A stretch of 33,224 nucleotides of DNA, from assembly GCA_003232725.1 (NCBI GenBank), contig QIJH01000199.1:1-33224 (forward strand), given 5' to 3'. The DNA comes from Chromatiaceae bacterium (GTDB lineage Bacteria > Pseudomonadota > Gammaproteobacteria > SZUA-140). Position numbers and translations under genes: made by a program. The notes beneath the pieces were generated by a model. That model was not told the origin of the DNA, made no database searches, and saw only the letters and a program-made list of their open reading frames with translations. Positions 25,012 through 33,224 of the stretch are shown one piece after another (position 1 is the first letter of the stretch; every line of letters starts with the position of its first letter).

Positions 25012-26748
25012 ATGGATGATGTAGGTATTAACATTACTGGCGTGGCAAGTGCGAATAATAAAGACGCCCTTTCAGTCCTTATCGTTGATGACGATAAGAC
25101 AAATAGACTGATTCTCTCTACACTCATTAAAAAATTAGGCTATACCGTTATTTCTGCCATCAATGGGGAAGAAGCGGTGGAGATGTATGCTAATAATCAT
25201 CCCGATATTATATTAATGGATGTCATGATGCCCGTCATGAATGGCTATGATGCGGCGGTAGAGATAAAGCGAATATGCTGCGAAGTGTTTGTCCCGATTA
25301 TTTTTCTGACAGCAATAACAGATGAAAATGCATTAGCAAAATGCATCGAATATGGCGGTGATGATTTCATAATAAAACCATACAACAGCATCATCATAAA
25401 GGCTAAAATTGATGCGATGGTACGCGTACGTGAATTGTATAATCATATCGCCGATAGTAAATCAGCATTACAAGAGCATCACAGTCGTCTGCAATTAGAA
25501 CATGAAATTGCAGAAACAATATTTACGAACATTACTAATCCAAAGAACCTTGAGATAGAGAATATTAAATACCTGCTCAAGCCTATGTCAATTACCAGTG
25601 GTGATATATTACTTTGCTCACGAACACCATCGGGTGGCATGCATGTAATGCTAGGTGACTTTACCGGCCATGGCCTTTCCGCTGCCATAGGTGCTATTCC
25701 TGTGTCTGACACCTTTTATAGTCTTTCATCTAAAGGCTACTCTATCGGTGACATTGCATTCAATATCAATAAACGCCTAAAAGAGACATTACCGTCAGGT
25801 TTTTTTTGTGCGGCATGCCTGATAGAGGCGGATGAAGCATTCAGGACTGTTGCGGTTTGGAACGGTGGAAACCCAGATATTATTATTACAACAAATGACG
25901 GCCCGCCAATCAAAATCCCATCAAGCCACCTCCCCTTAGGTGTTCTGAATAGTGACAACCTTGATAGAAGTGTAGAATTTATTGAACTTGGCCCCAATGA
26001 TAAGATTTACATGGTATCTGATGGTATCATCGAAGCTCAAAACAGTCAGGGTAATATGTACACACAGCAGAAGCTGGACAACGTAATACTTGAAGCGCAA
26101 AAAAGTAGCAATCCATTTTCTACTATAGAAAACTCTATCAATGAATTTTGCATAAATGCCGAACAGTTTGATGATATTACACTGATAGAAATCACTGCAA
26201 AACCACTTGATATTTACGACAATACACAGACTGAAAATAATAACCAGGCACTGGCAGTAGTCAATTGGGGGCTGTCAATAAAATTAGGCGCAGGAGCATT
26301 ACAACAGACCAATCCATGCCCACTTATTACTCAATCTATAATGGAAATCCAGGGCTTATCAGAACACCGCGAAAGGATATACACAATACTTTCAGAATTA
26401 TATTCAAATTCACTAGAACACGGAATACTTAAACTGGATTCCTCTATCAAAGAAAACCCACAAGGATTTATTCAGTACTATAATGCTAGAGAATTGGCTC
26501 TATCAAACCTCCAGGACTCCTCGATTGAGATTTTAGTTGAGCATCACCCACTACCTTCTAATAGCGGTGGAAATATCATCATAATTATTGAAGATACAGG
26601 TACTGGATTTGATATATCAAGCAGTCATAGCTCACTAATAGACAATAAAAATTCTCATGGCCGAGGCATTAACCTTGTTAAATCACTCTGCACCTTTCTT
26701 TCATATACTAACGGAGGAACCAGGGTTGAAGCACATTATCAGTGGTAG
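25012..26748 (+). CDS. hsbR: HsbR-like response regulator with PP2C phosphatase and anti-sigma-type kinase domains
   Basis: The 578 residues have three parts. A receiver spans about 20-140 (LIVDDDKTNRL, phosphoacceptor Asp70 in LMDVMMPVMNG, Lys122 in IIKPY). A SpoIIE/PP2C phosphatase spans about 185-395 with all metal motifs: SGD at 196-198, GDFTGHG at 215-221, SDGIIEA at 336-342 and QFDDITL at 385-391. A C-terminal RsbW-like HATPase spans about 435-575, with SELYSNSLEHG (461-471), EDTGTGFD (527-534) and GRGINLV (550-556). This architecture is that of P. aeruginosa HsbR (about 570 residues), which sets the phosphorylation of HsbA. Its receiver would be fed by the Hpt protein encoded 3 kb downstream. 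No clear ribosome site precedes the ATG. Confidence 0.9.
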   Translation: MDDVGINITGVASANNKDALSVLIVDDDKTNRLILSTLIKKLGYTVISAINGEEAVEMYANNHPDIILMDVMMPVMNGYDAAVEIKRICCEVFVPIIFLTAITDENALAKCIEYGGDDFIIKPYNSIIIKAKIDAMVRVRELYNHIADSKSALQEHHSRLQLEHEIAETIFTNITNPKNLEIENIKYLLKPMSITSGDILLCSRTPSGGMHVMLGDFTGHGLSAAIGAIPVSDTFYSLSSKGYSIGDIAFNINKRLKETLPSGFFCAACLIEADEAFRTVAVWNGGNPDIIITTNDGPPIKIPSSHLPLGVLNSDNLDRSVEFIELGPNDKIYMVSDGIIEAQNSQGNMYTQQKLDNVILEAQKSSNPFSTIENSINEFCINAEQFDDITLIEITAKPLDIYDNTQTENNNQALAVVNWGLSIKLGAGALQQTNPCPLITQSIMEIQGLSEHRERIYTILSELYSNSLEHGILKLDSSIKENPQGFIQYYNARELALSNLQDSSIEILVEHHPLPSNSGGNIIIIIEDTGTGFDISSSHSSLIDNKNSHGRGINLVKSLCTFLSYTNGGTRVEAHYQW

Positions 26749-26821
26749 TCAGGAAATGAATGTAACCAATATATTTTGACATTCGCCTCAAGAAAGACAT
26801 CAGCTTCAACGGATCCTGAAG

Positions 26822-29800
26822 ATGAAAAAACATGACATAAAAAGAGTGGCAGTGTTGATAACAATTTTAGTTATATCATCACTATTAGTTTCGCTATCAG
26901 AGGGTATTAATCAAGAATCACAATTACACCTGACATTGTTAATTTTTCTGTTAATAATAACGGCATCAGTCTATATAACGTTACAAAAAATAAAACCCTC
27001 CCGCATTCCAGACACTATTGATTCTCCAGAAATTGAAAATAGACAAGAATTCAATGAGATAAAAGAAGATAATATCAAGCTAACAGCATTAATTCAAAAT
27101 ACTGTTGATGGAATAATAACAATCGACAGCCAAGGTATCATCACCTTTTTCAGCAGGTCATCCGAGATAATATTTGGATATTCCGAAAGTGAAGTGATTG
27201 GAAAAAACATCAATATCATCATGTGTGATGATCATAAATCAAATCATGATACCTACTTAAGATACTACAGAGAAACGAAACAGCCTGGCATGATTAATAA
27301 TGGATCCAGAGAGTTTAAGGGCAGAAGAAAGGATGGTTCTAGTATTGATATAGAAATATCGATTAATAATATAGCAGGTAGTCACAATAATGAATACGTT
27401 GGCATTATTAGAGACATATCGGAAAGATTATTTGCAGAGAAAATGCTGGCGTCATCAACAATTCGATTTATTAATTGCATAGAGCAGTTTCCATTCAGTA
27501 TTCAGATATTTAACACTGAAGGCATCTTGACCAATGTCAATGGCGCATGGAAATCACTATGGGGCATTGACGATAGCGTGATAGGAAAATATAACATATT
27601 GAAAGACGAAAACCTTAAACGGCAGGGTTTGATGAATCATATCCAAATGGCATTTAATGGAAAATCATCTACCATTCCAGTCACCCTCTTCGACCTGATA
27701 AATTCAATTGGCAGTAACCGCTGGATACAGAGCCACATTTTTCCTGTTTACAATGGCGATGGGAATATTGATGAAGTTGTATTGATTAGTGAAGATACAA
27801 CTGAACGAATGAGAGCCGAAGATGAACGAATGAAATTGAACCGGCATATCAGGATGCTTCTCGAATCAACCGATCAGGGTGTATTTGGTATCAACCTAGG
27901 TGGCGTGTGTACCTTTATAAATGAGTCTGCTGTAAAATTATTAGGGTACTCTAATCCAGATGAACTTCTTGGTGAAAGACTATTAAAAATGATCATCAAT
28001 AGTAATGATGATATAGAAAAAAACCCTATATTTAGAACATATACAGAGGGCGAATCAGCTCATATAGATAATGCATTGTTCATAAAAAAAGATAATCTAG
28101 TGATTCCGATTGAATACTCTACTCGTCCAATTCTAGATGGCAGGCTAATTACAGGCTCTGTTGTCGTATTTAATGATATAACAAAAAGAAAGTACTCAGA
28201 AAACAGGCTAAAAGAAAATGAAGAAAAATATAGGCAGCTTTTTAGAGCCGTATCAGATGCCATTATAATCTTTGATGCAAAAAACCAGGTAATAATCGAG
28301 GTTAATAACGCAGCATTAGAATTGTATGGTCACTCGCACGAAACTATTTCAGGGTTAAAATACCATACGCTGTTCAATGATAAATTAACATCCGATGAAA
28401 TTATTCAGCTAATAGATAACAATAGAAACTCACCACTTCCTGAAATGAAGCATATTGATATTTCAGGAAAAGTATTCGATGTTGAAGTTTCATTTGGTTC
28501 ATTTTTAATTAACGATACAACCGTAATATGCGCTGCAATAAGGGATATCACTGAACGTAAAAGCTATGAACTCGAATTAAAAAGGGCCAGAGATTCTGCA
28601 ATCACTGCTTTCAAAGCAAAATCTCAATTTTTAGCTAATATGAGTCATGAGATACGAACCCCTATGAGTGGAATACTTGGTTCGCTCGAACTTTTATCAG
28701 ATGGTCCGCTCACCGATGAGCAGGCAGAATATTTAAACACATCAAAAGAGTGTGGAAATAACCTGATGGGTATCCTCGACGATCTGCTCTGTTTTACAAA
28801 ATCTGAGTCTGGTAAACTGATCTTCGAGTCAATTCCATTTAACATGCAAAACCTTATTAAAAAGATCATTTCTCACCAAACCCCCTTAGCAACTAAAAGA
28901 GGCTCTGAGATAAATATAGATATCTCTAAAAAGTTCCCCGAAATCCTCATTGGTGACCCAACCAGGATTCAACAATTGCTCACAAATCTTTTGAGTAATG
29001 CAATTAAGTTCACAGAAAATGGCAGTATTACCTTGCATATAAGCACTTATCTCACTAACCACAACAATGACCATATTCATATTGAAGTTAAAGATAACGG
29101 TATCGGAATCAAGTCTGAGTTACACGCATCAATATTTGAAACATTCATGCAAGGCGACGCATCAACTACTAGAAATTACGGTGGAACTGGCCTGGGGCTT
29201 TCTATCTGCAAGCAATTAGTCTCAAGAATGAATGGAAATATAGGGGTCATTTCAAGTGAACAGGCTGGCAGTATTTTTTGGGTAGACTTTTGTTTAACTC
29301 ACCAGGTTCCATCAGCACCACCTATCAATAGTGATAAAGAAAATCCTAGTACTGTGAATGCCACTAATCCAAGTGTGCTGCTTGCAGAAGACAATCTGGT
29401 CAATCAGAAAGTCGCTTTTGCCATGCTGAAAAAATTAAATTGTGTTGTTACCATCGCTAATGATGGCGAAGAAGCCCTTCAAAAAGCACGTAATGAAAAA
29501 TTTGATCTTATATTAATGGACTGCCAGATGCCTAAAATGGACGGCTATGAAACAACAAGTAATATTCGGCAGGAGAAAGGGCCAAACCAGCAAACAACCA
29601 TTATTGCGCTAACAGCGAACGCACTTCATGGCGATGACAAAAAGTGCATTGCAGTCGGAATGAATGACTACATGTCAAAACCAATCAATAAAGCGACACT
29701 GATTTCTAAGATCAATACATGGACCAGCATTGAATCAGCCTCATGGACAGATGCAAAAATAGAATTAGTCAACAATCGTAAAACAAACAAAATAGAGGTT

Positions 29801-29824
29801 ACTCATGATGAACGTATTAAATGA
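26822..29824 (+). CDS. Membrane hybrid sensor histidine kinase with multiple PAS domains, the first FixL-like
   Basis: A 1000-residue hybrid kinase. Two membrane segments lie at about 9-25 and 36-54, with almost no periplasmic loop. PAS modules follow at about 83-200, 212-330, 342-455 and 467-580. The first closely resembles the FixL heme PAS: the segment around SNHDTYLRYY places His142 at the FixL proximal-His position, and Arg163 falls near the distal Arg. The kinase core has His609 (FLANMSHEIRTPMSG) and ATPase motifs NLLSNAIKF, DNGIGI and GGTGLGLSI. A C-terminal receiver has Asp900 (LMDCQMPKMDGY). There is no attached Hpt; the next gene, overlapping by 20 bases, supplies one. It therefore likely feeds the Hpt-HsbR relay. 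Confidence 0.9.
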   Translation: MKKHDIKRVAVLITILVISSLLVSLSEGINQESQLHLTLLIFLLIITASVYITLQKIKPSRIPDTIDSPEIENRQEFNEIKEDNIKLTALIQNTVDGIITIDSQGIITFFSRSSEIIFGYSESEVIGKNINIIMCDDHKSNHDTYLRYYRETKQPGMINNGSREFKGRRKDGSSIDIEISINNIAGSHNNEYVGIIRDISERLFAEKMLASSTIRFINCIEQFPFSIQIFNTEGILTNVNGAWKSLWGIDDSVIGKYNILKDENLKRQGLMNHIQMAFNGKSSTIPVTLFDLINSIGSNRWIQSHIFPVYNGDGNIDEVVLISEDTTERMRAEDERMKLNRHIRMLLESTDQGVFGINLGGVCTFINESAVKLLGYSNPDELLGERLLKMIINSNDDIEKNPIFRTYTEGESAHIDNALFIKKDNLVIPIEYSTRPILDGRLITGSVVVFNDITKRKYSENRLKENEEKYRQLFRAVSDAIIIFDAKNQVIIEVNNAALELYGHSHETISGLKYHTLFNDKLTSDEIIQLIDNNRNSPLPEMKHIDISGKVFDVEVSFGSFLINDTTVICAAIRDITERKSYELELKRARDSAITAFKAKSQFLANMSHEIRTPMSGILGSLELLSDGPLTDEQAEYLNTSKECGNNLMGILDDLLCFTKSESGKLIFESIPFNMQNLIKKIISHQTPLATKRGSEINIDISKKFPEILIGDPTRIQQLLTNLLSNAIKFTENGSITLHISTYLTNHNNDHIHIEVKDNGIGIKSELHASIFETFMQGDASTTRNYGGTGLGLSICKQLVSRMNGNIGVISSEQAGSIFWVDFCLTHQVPSAPPINSDKENPSTVNATNPSVLLAEDNLVNQKVAFAMLKKLNCVVTIANDGEEALQKARNEKFDLILMDCQMPKMDGYETTSNIRQEKGPNQQTTIIALTANALHGDDKKCIAVGMNDYMSKPINKATLISKINTWTSIESASWTDAKIELVNNRKTNKIEVTHDERIK

Positions 29825-30155
29825 AGATTCTCTTGACGATACAGCAGTGGCAGCACTGAAAGAGGCAACAGAAGAGATGTTTTCTGAGATTATCGAGGTC
29901 TATCTAGAAGACACACCCAAGCGGCTATCATTACTTATGAAAGCTTTTGAAACAAATAACGTTAATGCAATGCAGGAAGAGTCACATTGCCTAAAAGGAA
30001 GCAGTGGGAATATTGGCGCATTGAAGTTATCAAAGATTTGTGCCGAAATCGAAAGCCAATCTAAAGCTGGGGTTATCACGAATCAGAATGAATACATACA
30101 ACATGCATTTAGTGAATTTGATTATATTAAGAAAAAACTCATAGCTCTTGTATAA
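29805..30155 (+). CDS. hptB: Histidine phosphotransfer protein, HptB-like
   Basis: A 116-residue stand-alone Hpt domain of four to five helices. The phosphorylated His is His61 in EESHCLKGSSGNIGALKL. The frame starts with tandem ATGs (29805 and 29808) inside the last codons of the preceding hybrid kinase gene, a 20-base overlap that suggests coupled translation; AGAGG lies six bases upstream. In P. aeruginosa HptB collects phosphate from several hybrid kinases and passes it to HsbR, and its gene is next to hsbR and hsbA. Here hsbA-like, hsbR-like and this Hpt gene are in one run flanked by two hybrid kinases. The symbol is assigned on context as well as sequence. Confidence 0.82.
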   Translation: MMNVLNEDSLDDTAVAALKEATEEMFSEIIEVYLEDTPKRLSLLMKAFETNNVNAMQEESHCLKGSSGNIGALKLSKICAEIESQSKAGVITNQNEYIQHAFSEFDYIKKKLIALV

Positions 30156-30207
30156 AGCATGAAATAACAATAACATTACATTAAACATATGAGGTTGGAC
30201 TACTCTC

Positions 30208-32280
30208 ATGGACAAACGTCATAACAAGCACATCAATGATAGCACCACGCCTCATAAAAATGGAAAAGGAAAATCTATTCTGGACCCTGAAAAGCCAAGA
30301 AGTATAAAAAATAATATTTACTTGCGCATAATAGATAAAACTCTGGAAGATGAATTATCTCAGTATGTCCTCGACAATGGTTACAACGTCATAATCCTGG
30401 AAGACCCGGTTGAGTTTGATACAGAGCTTCTCTATGAAACACACTCCATTTTACTAATCTCATCAGAGCTCGCAAGCGATAACATAGCATCAAAGACCTC
30501 TTCTTTAGCCATCCCAGTGATCACAATATCAACCGAAGATACAATTGAGTCTCGAATTGAGTCTACCAAAAATAATGGAAGTTATTACCTGGCACAACCA
30601 ATTGACAAAGAATTACTACGTAGCACTATCGATAAAGCGATGATTCCTCACTCACCGCACACCTATAAAATATTAATTATAGATGATGATCATATGCTTG
30701 CTTCATTTCATGAGATGATACTACGCAGAGCAGACATGAAAACTAAAATAATCAACTCACCACTAGATTCCTTTACAGCCATCAATGAGTTCAAGCCTGA
30801 CTTAATCCTGATGGATCTATATATGCCGATATGTTCAGGTTCTGAACTTTCCAAAATAATAAGACAAAAAGAAGAATATTCAGGGATACCCATTATATTT
30901 TTATCAACGGAATCAGACCTCAACGAGCAGATGGCCGCAATGGAATTTGGCGGCGATGATTTTTTATCAAAACCTGTCAGTCATGAACGATTAGTCGCTA
31001 CCGTATCCAATCGCGCCAGACGAGCAATTGAAGCCAATATCGTATCGTCAGACCTTAAGGTGATTGCTTCTGAATTAAAAACAAAGACCCTTGATCTCGA
31101 TATCGCGCTGACAACTGCCAAATCTGCTGAGGCATTAAAGAGTCGGCTGATTGCCACAATGAGTCATGAGATCCGAACACCCATCAATGGCATGCTTGGT
31201 ATTCTGGACAAGCTCATACAGACAAAACTGAACTCTGAACAAAAGGAGTTTGCTGAAATCATTCTTGGTTCAACAGAGTCATTACTCAACATACTGAATG
31301 ATACCCTCGATCTTTCTAAGCTCGAAGCAGGTAAAATGAGCCTGGAAAGTATTGAATTCTCCCCAGTGAAAACAATTAACCAGGTCCATAAACTATTTGA
31401 AGAAACAGCTTTATCTAAAGGGATTAACTTAATAATTGAACATGAAATTAATATTCCATGTAAATTATATGGTGATCCAGTACGGCTAAAACAAGTATTA
31501 ATCAACCTCATTAATAATGCAATAAAATTTACTGATCATGGTGAAATAATAACTAGTGTTTCAGTCAAAAGTAACGATGATAACGTGTTAGTTTTGTTAT
31601 TCAAAGTAATCGATCAAGGTATCGGACTAACAATTGAACAGCAAAATAGTATTTTTGATGAATATTCACAAGCAGATGCTTCAACGAATCGAACACATGG
31701 CGGTACCGGTTTAGGACTATCCATTTGCCAAAAAATTTCAAAAATTATGGGTGGAGAGATAGGTGTAACCAGCGTTCCAGAGAGTGGTAGTATATTCTGG
31801 TTCACCGCAGTATTCTCAGAACAGCCGGCCAATTCTGTTGCAGATAACGTCGATCCCAAAACTAACATACCCCCTATTGACTACGGCCCGCAGAAGCGGC
31901 TGGCATTAATTGCTGAAGATAATGACGTTAATCAAATGATTATTTCATCATATTTACAGAAACATGGCATCAACTCACACATCGCAAATAATGGTGAAAT
32001 AGCCGTTACAAAAATGCTCACTGGCCACTATGACATCATCTTCATGGACTGCCAGATGCCTGTACTTGATGGTTATCAAGCAACACTCATGATACGGAAC
32101 CAAGAAGAAAGTTCCGATGACATTAAAATACCGATTATTGCCATGACAGGCAATGCATTATCTGGTGACCGCGAAAAGTGCCTGGATGCAGGAATGGATG
32201 GCTATTTAAGCAAGCCTATCAACAAAACGGAACTGGCTGTTTTACTTGAAGAGTTCCTGGCTAGCCCGAAAAAACCTTGA
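30208..32280 (+). CDS. Cytosolic hybrid histidine kinase with pseudo-receiver and receiver input domains
   Basis: A 690-residue soluble hybrid kinase. Residues about 36-145 look like a degenerate receiver: fold pattern and the Lys-site region (YYLAQPID) remain, but the phosphoacceptor region reads ILLISSEL and the acidic pair is missing. Residues about 153-270 are a full receiver (KILIIDDDHM, Asp203 in LMDLYMP, Lys255). After a short coiled coil come the kinase core (His320, LIATMSHEIRTPINGM; NLINNAIKF; DQGIGL; GGTGLGLSI) and a C-terminal receiver with Asp614 (FMDCQMPVLDGY). There is no membrane segment and no Hpt domain, so it probably exchanges phosphate with the Hpt protein encoded just upstream. 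The internal receiver suggests input from another kinase. The ribosome site is weak (GAGG about 13 bases upstream). Confidence 0.9.
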   Translation: MDKRHNKHINDSTTPHKNGKGKSILDPEKPRSIKNNIYLRIIDKTLEDELSQYVLDNGYNVIILEDPVEFDTELLYETHSILLISSELASDNIASKTSSLAIPVITISTEDTIESRIESTKNNGSYYLAQPIDKELLRSTIDKAMIPHSPHTYKILIIDDDHMLASFHEMILRRADMKTKIINSPLDSFTAINEFKPDLILMDLYMPICSGSELSKIIRQKEEYSGIPIIFLSTESDLNEQMAAMEFGGDDFLSKPVSHERLVATVSNRARRAIEANIVSSDLKVIASELKTKTLDLDIALTTAKSAEALKSRLIATMSHEIRTPINGMLGILDKLIQTKLNSEQKEFAEIILGSTESLLNILNDTLDLSKLEAGKMSLESIEFSPVKTINQVHKLFEETALSKGINLIIEHEINIPCKLYGDPVRLKQVLINLINNAIKFTDHGEIITSVSVKSNDDNVLVLLFKVIDQGIGLTIEQQNSIFDEYSQADASTNRTHGGTGLGLSICQKISKIMGGEIGVTSVPESGSIFWFTAVFSEQPANSVADNVDPKTNIPPIDYGPQKRLALIAEDNDVNQMIISSYLQKHGINSHIANNGEIAVTKMLTGHYDIIFMDCQMPVLDGYQATLMIRNQEESSDDIKIPIIAMTGNALSGDREKCLDAGMDGYLSKPINKTELAVLLEEFLASPKKP

Positions 32281-32284
32281 TATT

Positions 32285-32318
32285 AAATAGACGGCGTACA
32301 GAACTACCCGCCTATTTT
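32285..32318 (+). terminator. Probable intrinsic terminator after the last kinase gene
   Basis: Five bases after the stop, AAATAGACGG can pair with CCGCCTATTT across a 13-base loop (one A-C mismatch), followed by a short T run. The A-rich left arm and T-rich right arm would allow weak action on both strands. The stem is modest, so efficiency is uncertain. Confidence 0.45.
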
Positions 32319-32846
32319 ACATCATCTCACCTTATTCGTTATGTAACCGCCCATGCCTGATAGCAGCACATCAAGCTTTCGCATCCCTTCATGAAATACA
32401 CCTCATTTTTTAGCCATGGTATAGCTAACCATATTATGAAAATATTGTCAGGTATAGGTGATCTTTCAAACGTTCGTTGTTTCTATCAATCATACTCACA
32501 TGATTCATCTAAAATTAGGTGGAGGGTTACAGCGAATAGCTCAAGTCGACCTATTTGCTGAATAGCACACAGCAGATGATTTAAGCTTACGTTCAAGCCA
32601 GAACTACACCTAATATTTTGACGTATAGCCACAAATCATATCGATGATCATATGGTCTTTTAAGTATCACCTGATTAATTATGCCACTACAACTACAGTG
32701 AGGGCATTATTTTAGGGTTAAACGATTGATAACAGTTATTTATTTTGCTCTGGCTTGGTAAGGTGATTAATATAATTCGATTTGCCGTATCGTAAAATAA
32801 CATATTGTAAAACGAAATTCGTACAAATAGCAGGGATGCTATCATC

Positions 32847-32912
32847 ATGAATAATAACGCATCAAAATCAGCCAATACGGCCATCAAATTCTGGGATAGC
32901 TATGAGTTGTGA
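32847..32912 (+). pseudogene. Possible remnant of a methyltransferase N-terminus (21 codons)
   Basis: The short frame encodes MNNNASKSANTAIKFWDSYE plus one Leu, then TGA. The segment AIKFWDSY resembles the first helix of class I SAM-dependent methyltransferases (typically K-F-W-D-x-x-A-x-x-Y), and AGGGA lies upstream. No continuation of such a protein could be found in any downstream frame. It may be a decayed gene start or a chance match; evidence is thin. Confidence 0.2.
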
Positions 32913-33012
32913 GTATGTCGTTTTATTTTAAACGATGAATAATGGCACTCGATTTGCATTACACATAATAAGGTGATGAAATAATTCTATCATTCAATTA
33001 AAAAAACGAGCC

Positions 33013-33040
33013 TTGATTAAAGATGGTTGTTCACAATAAT
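33013..33040 (+). promoter_or_regulatory. Possible sigma-70 promoter of the thiolase gene
   Basis: TTGATT and AATAAT are separated by 16 bases, matching four and five of six bases of the -35 and -10 consensus. The start would be near 33047, with a leader of about 86 bases. In AT-rich DNA such matches are frequent, so this is tentative. Confidence 0.3.
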
Positions 33041-33132
33041 GATGGGGGTACCAGCTAGTTAACAGCTATAACGGTTCAAATAACGCTGACTCATCAACAC
33101 TAGGGAAAACTGACACATTAAGGAGAGGTCTT

Positions 33133-33224
33133 GTGAAGCCAGAAGAGATCGTTATTGTCGCTGCAAAACGCACCCCCATTGGGGCTTTTCTCGGTCAATT
33201 TTCAGGCACTTTAGCGCATGAACT
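33133..33224 (+). CDS. Acetyl-CoA acetyltransferase (thiolase), partial N-terminus
   Basis: Thirty codons are visible before the window ends. The frame starts at GTG with GGAGAGG four bases upstream. It reads EEIVIVAAKRTPIGAFLGQF then SGTLAHEL, the characteristic first strand of thiolases (acetyl-CoA C-acetyltransferases), which condense or cleave acetoacetyl-CoA and act in polyhydroxyalkanoate, ketone-body or fatty-acid metabolism. The catalytic Cys and His are outside the window. It follows a long gap and a probable terminator, so it belongs to a separate unit unrelated to motility. Confidence 0.88.
   Translation, partial: MKPEEIVIVAAKRTPIGAFLGQFSGTLAHE

Larger units (their letters stand above)
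32319..33132. other. Long intergenic region without a convincing gene
   Basis: About 800 bases of AT-rich DNA separate the chemotaxis/kinase block from the thiolase gene. I see no tRNA, rRNA, CRISPR or insertion-sequence pattern. Open frames are short; a 64-codon minus-strand frame at 32693-32887 lacks any family resemblance. One 21-codon plus-strand frame (32847-32912) resembles a broken methyltransferase start and is listed separately. A possible sigma-70 promoter for the thiolase lies near the right end. Confidence 0.6.

Noticed and set aside
32693-32887. 64-codon minus-strand frame in the terminal gap
   Set aside because: No family resemblance, no convincing ribosome site, composition typical of chance frames in AT-rich DNA.

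Overview
The window is the flagellar-chemotaxis region of a Gammaproteobacterium with Pseudomonas/Vibrio-style flagellar regulation. This rests on the cheV-cheR-flgBCDEFGHIJKL order facing a divergent flgA-flgM-flgN, on sigma-54 type (GG-N10-GC) promoters in front of flgB and flgA, and on sigma-28 (FliA) type promoters elsewhere. DNA is moderately AT-rich. The genus cannot be fixed from the sequence alone.

Layout. (1) Minus strand, 1-12274: cheV, cheR, then rod, hook and ring genes flgB to flgJ, flgK and the first 70 codons of flgL (cut by the window edge). (2) Plus strand, 12401-14031: flgA (P-ring chaperone), flgM (anti-sigma-28), flgN (chaperone). (3) Plus strand, 14275-23308: a second-type chemosensory operon: STAS protein, cheY, cheA, cheW, two tiny ORFs, a large soluble chemoreceptor, cheR, cheD, cheB. 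The order cheY-cheA-cheW-MCP-cheR-cheD-cheB is that of the P. aeruginosa Che2 (Aer2/McpB) cluster. Here it starts from a sigma-28 promoter with an exact -35 match, which places it in the flagellar regulon. (4) Plus strand, 23386-32280: a short two-TM MCP-like protein with its own sigma-28 promoter, then an HsbA-like STAS protein, an HsbR-like receiver/PP2C/kinase, a membrane hybrid kinase with a FixL-like PAS, an HptB-like phosphotransfer protein and a cytosolic hybrid kinase. (5) 32281-33132 is about 850 bp without a convincing gene. (6) From 33133 an acetyl-CoA acetyltransferase (thiolase) gene starts and leaves the window.

The most striking item is the chemoreceptor at 17881-20691. It has an N-terminal globin domain with a proximal His, three tandem PAS domains of exactly 125-residue period that each keep the His/Trp pair of Aer2-type heme PAS domains, HAMP-like repeats, a signalling hairpin, and a C-terminal EWEEF tether. 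It could therefore carry up to four hemes. The neighbouring CheR has the beta-subdomain loop associated with tether-dependent methyltransferases, while the CheR of the flg operon lacks it.

How it may work together (inference): gas or redox input enters through the globin/PAS receptor and possibly through the FixL-like PAS of the first hybrid kinase. The two hybrid kinases would feed the Hpt protein and the HsbR-like regulator, which sets the phosphorylation of the HsbA-like protein. In P. aeruginosa HsbA acts on FlgM, which controls sigma-28. Since flgM, hsbA-like, hsbR-like and sigma-28 promoters driving the chemosensory genes lie together here, the window may encode a closed loop between sensing, flagellar gene expression and taxis.
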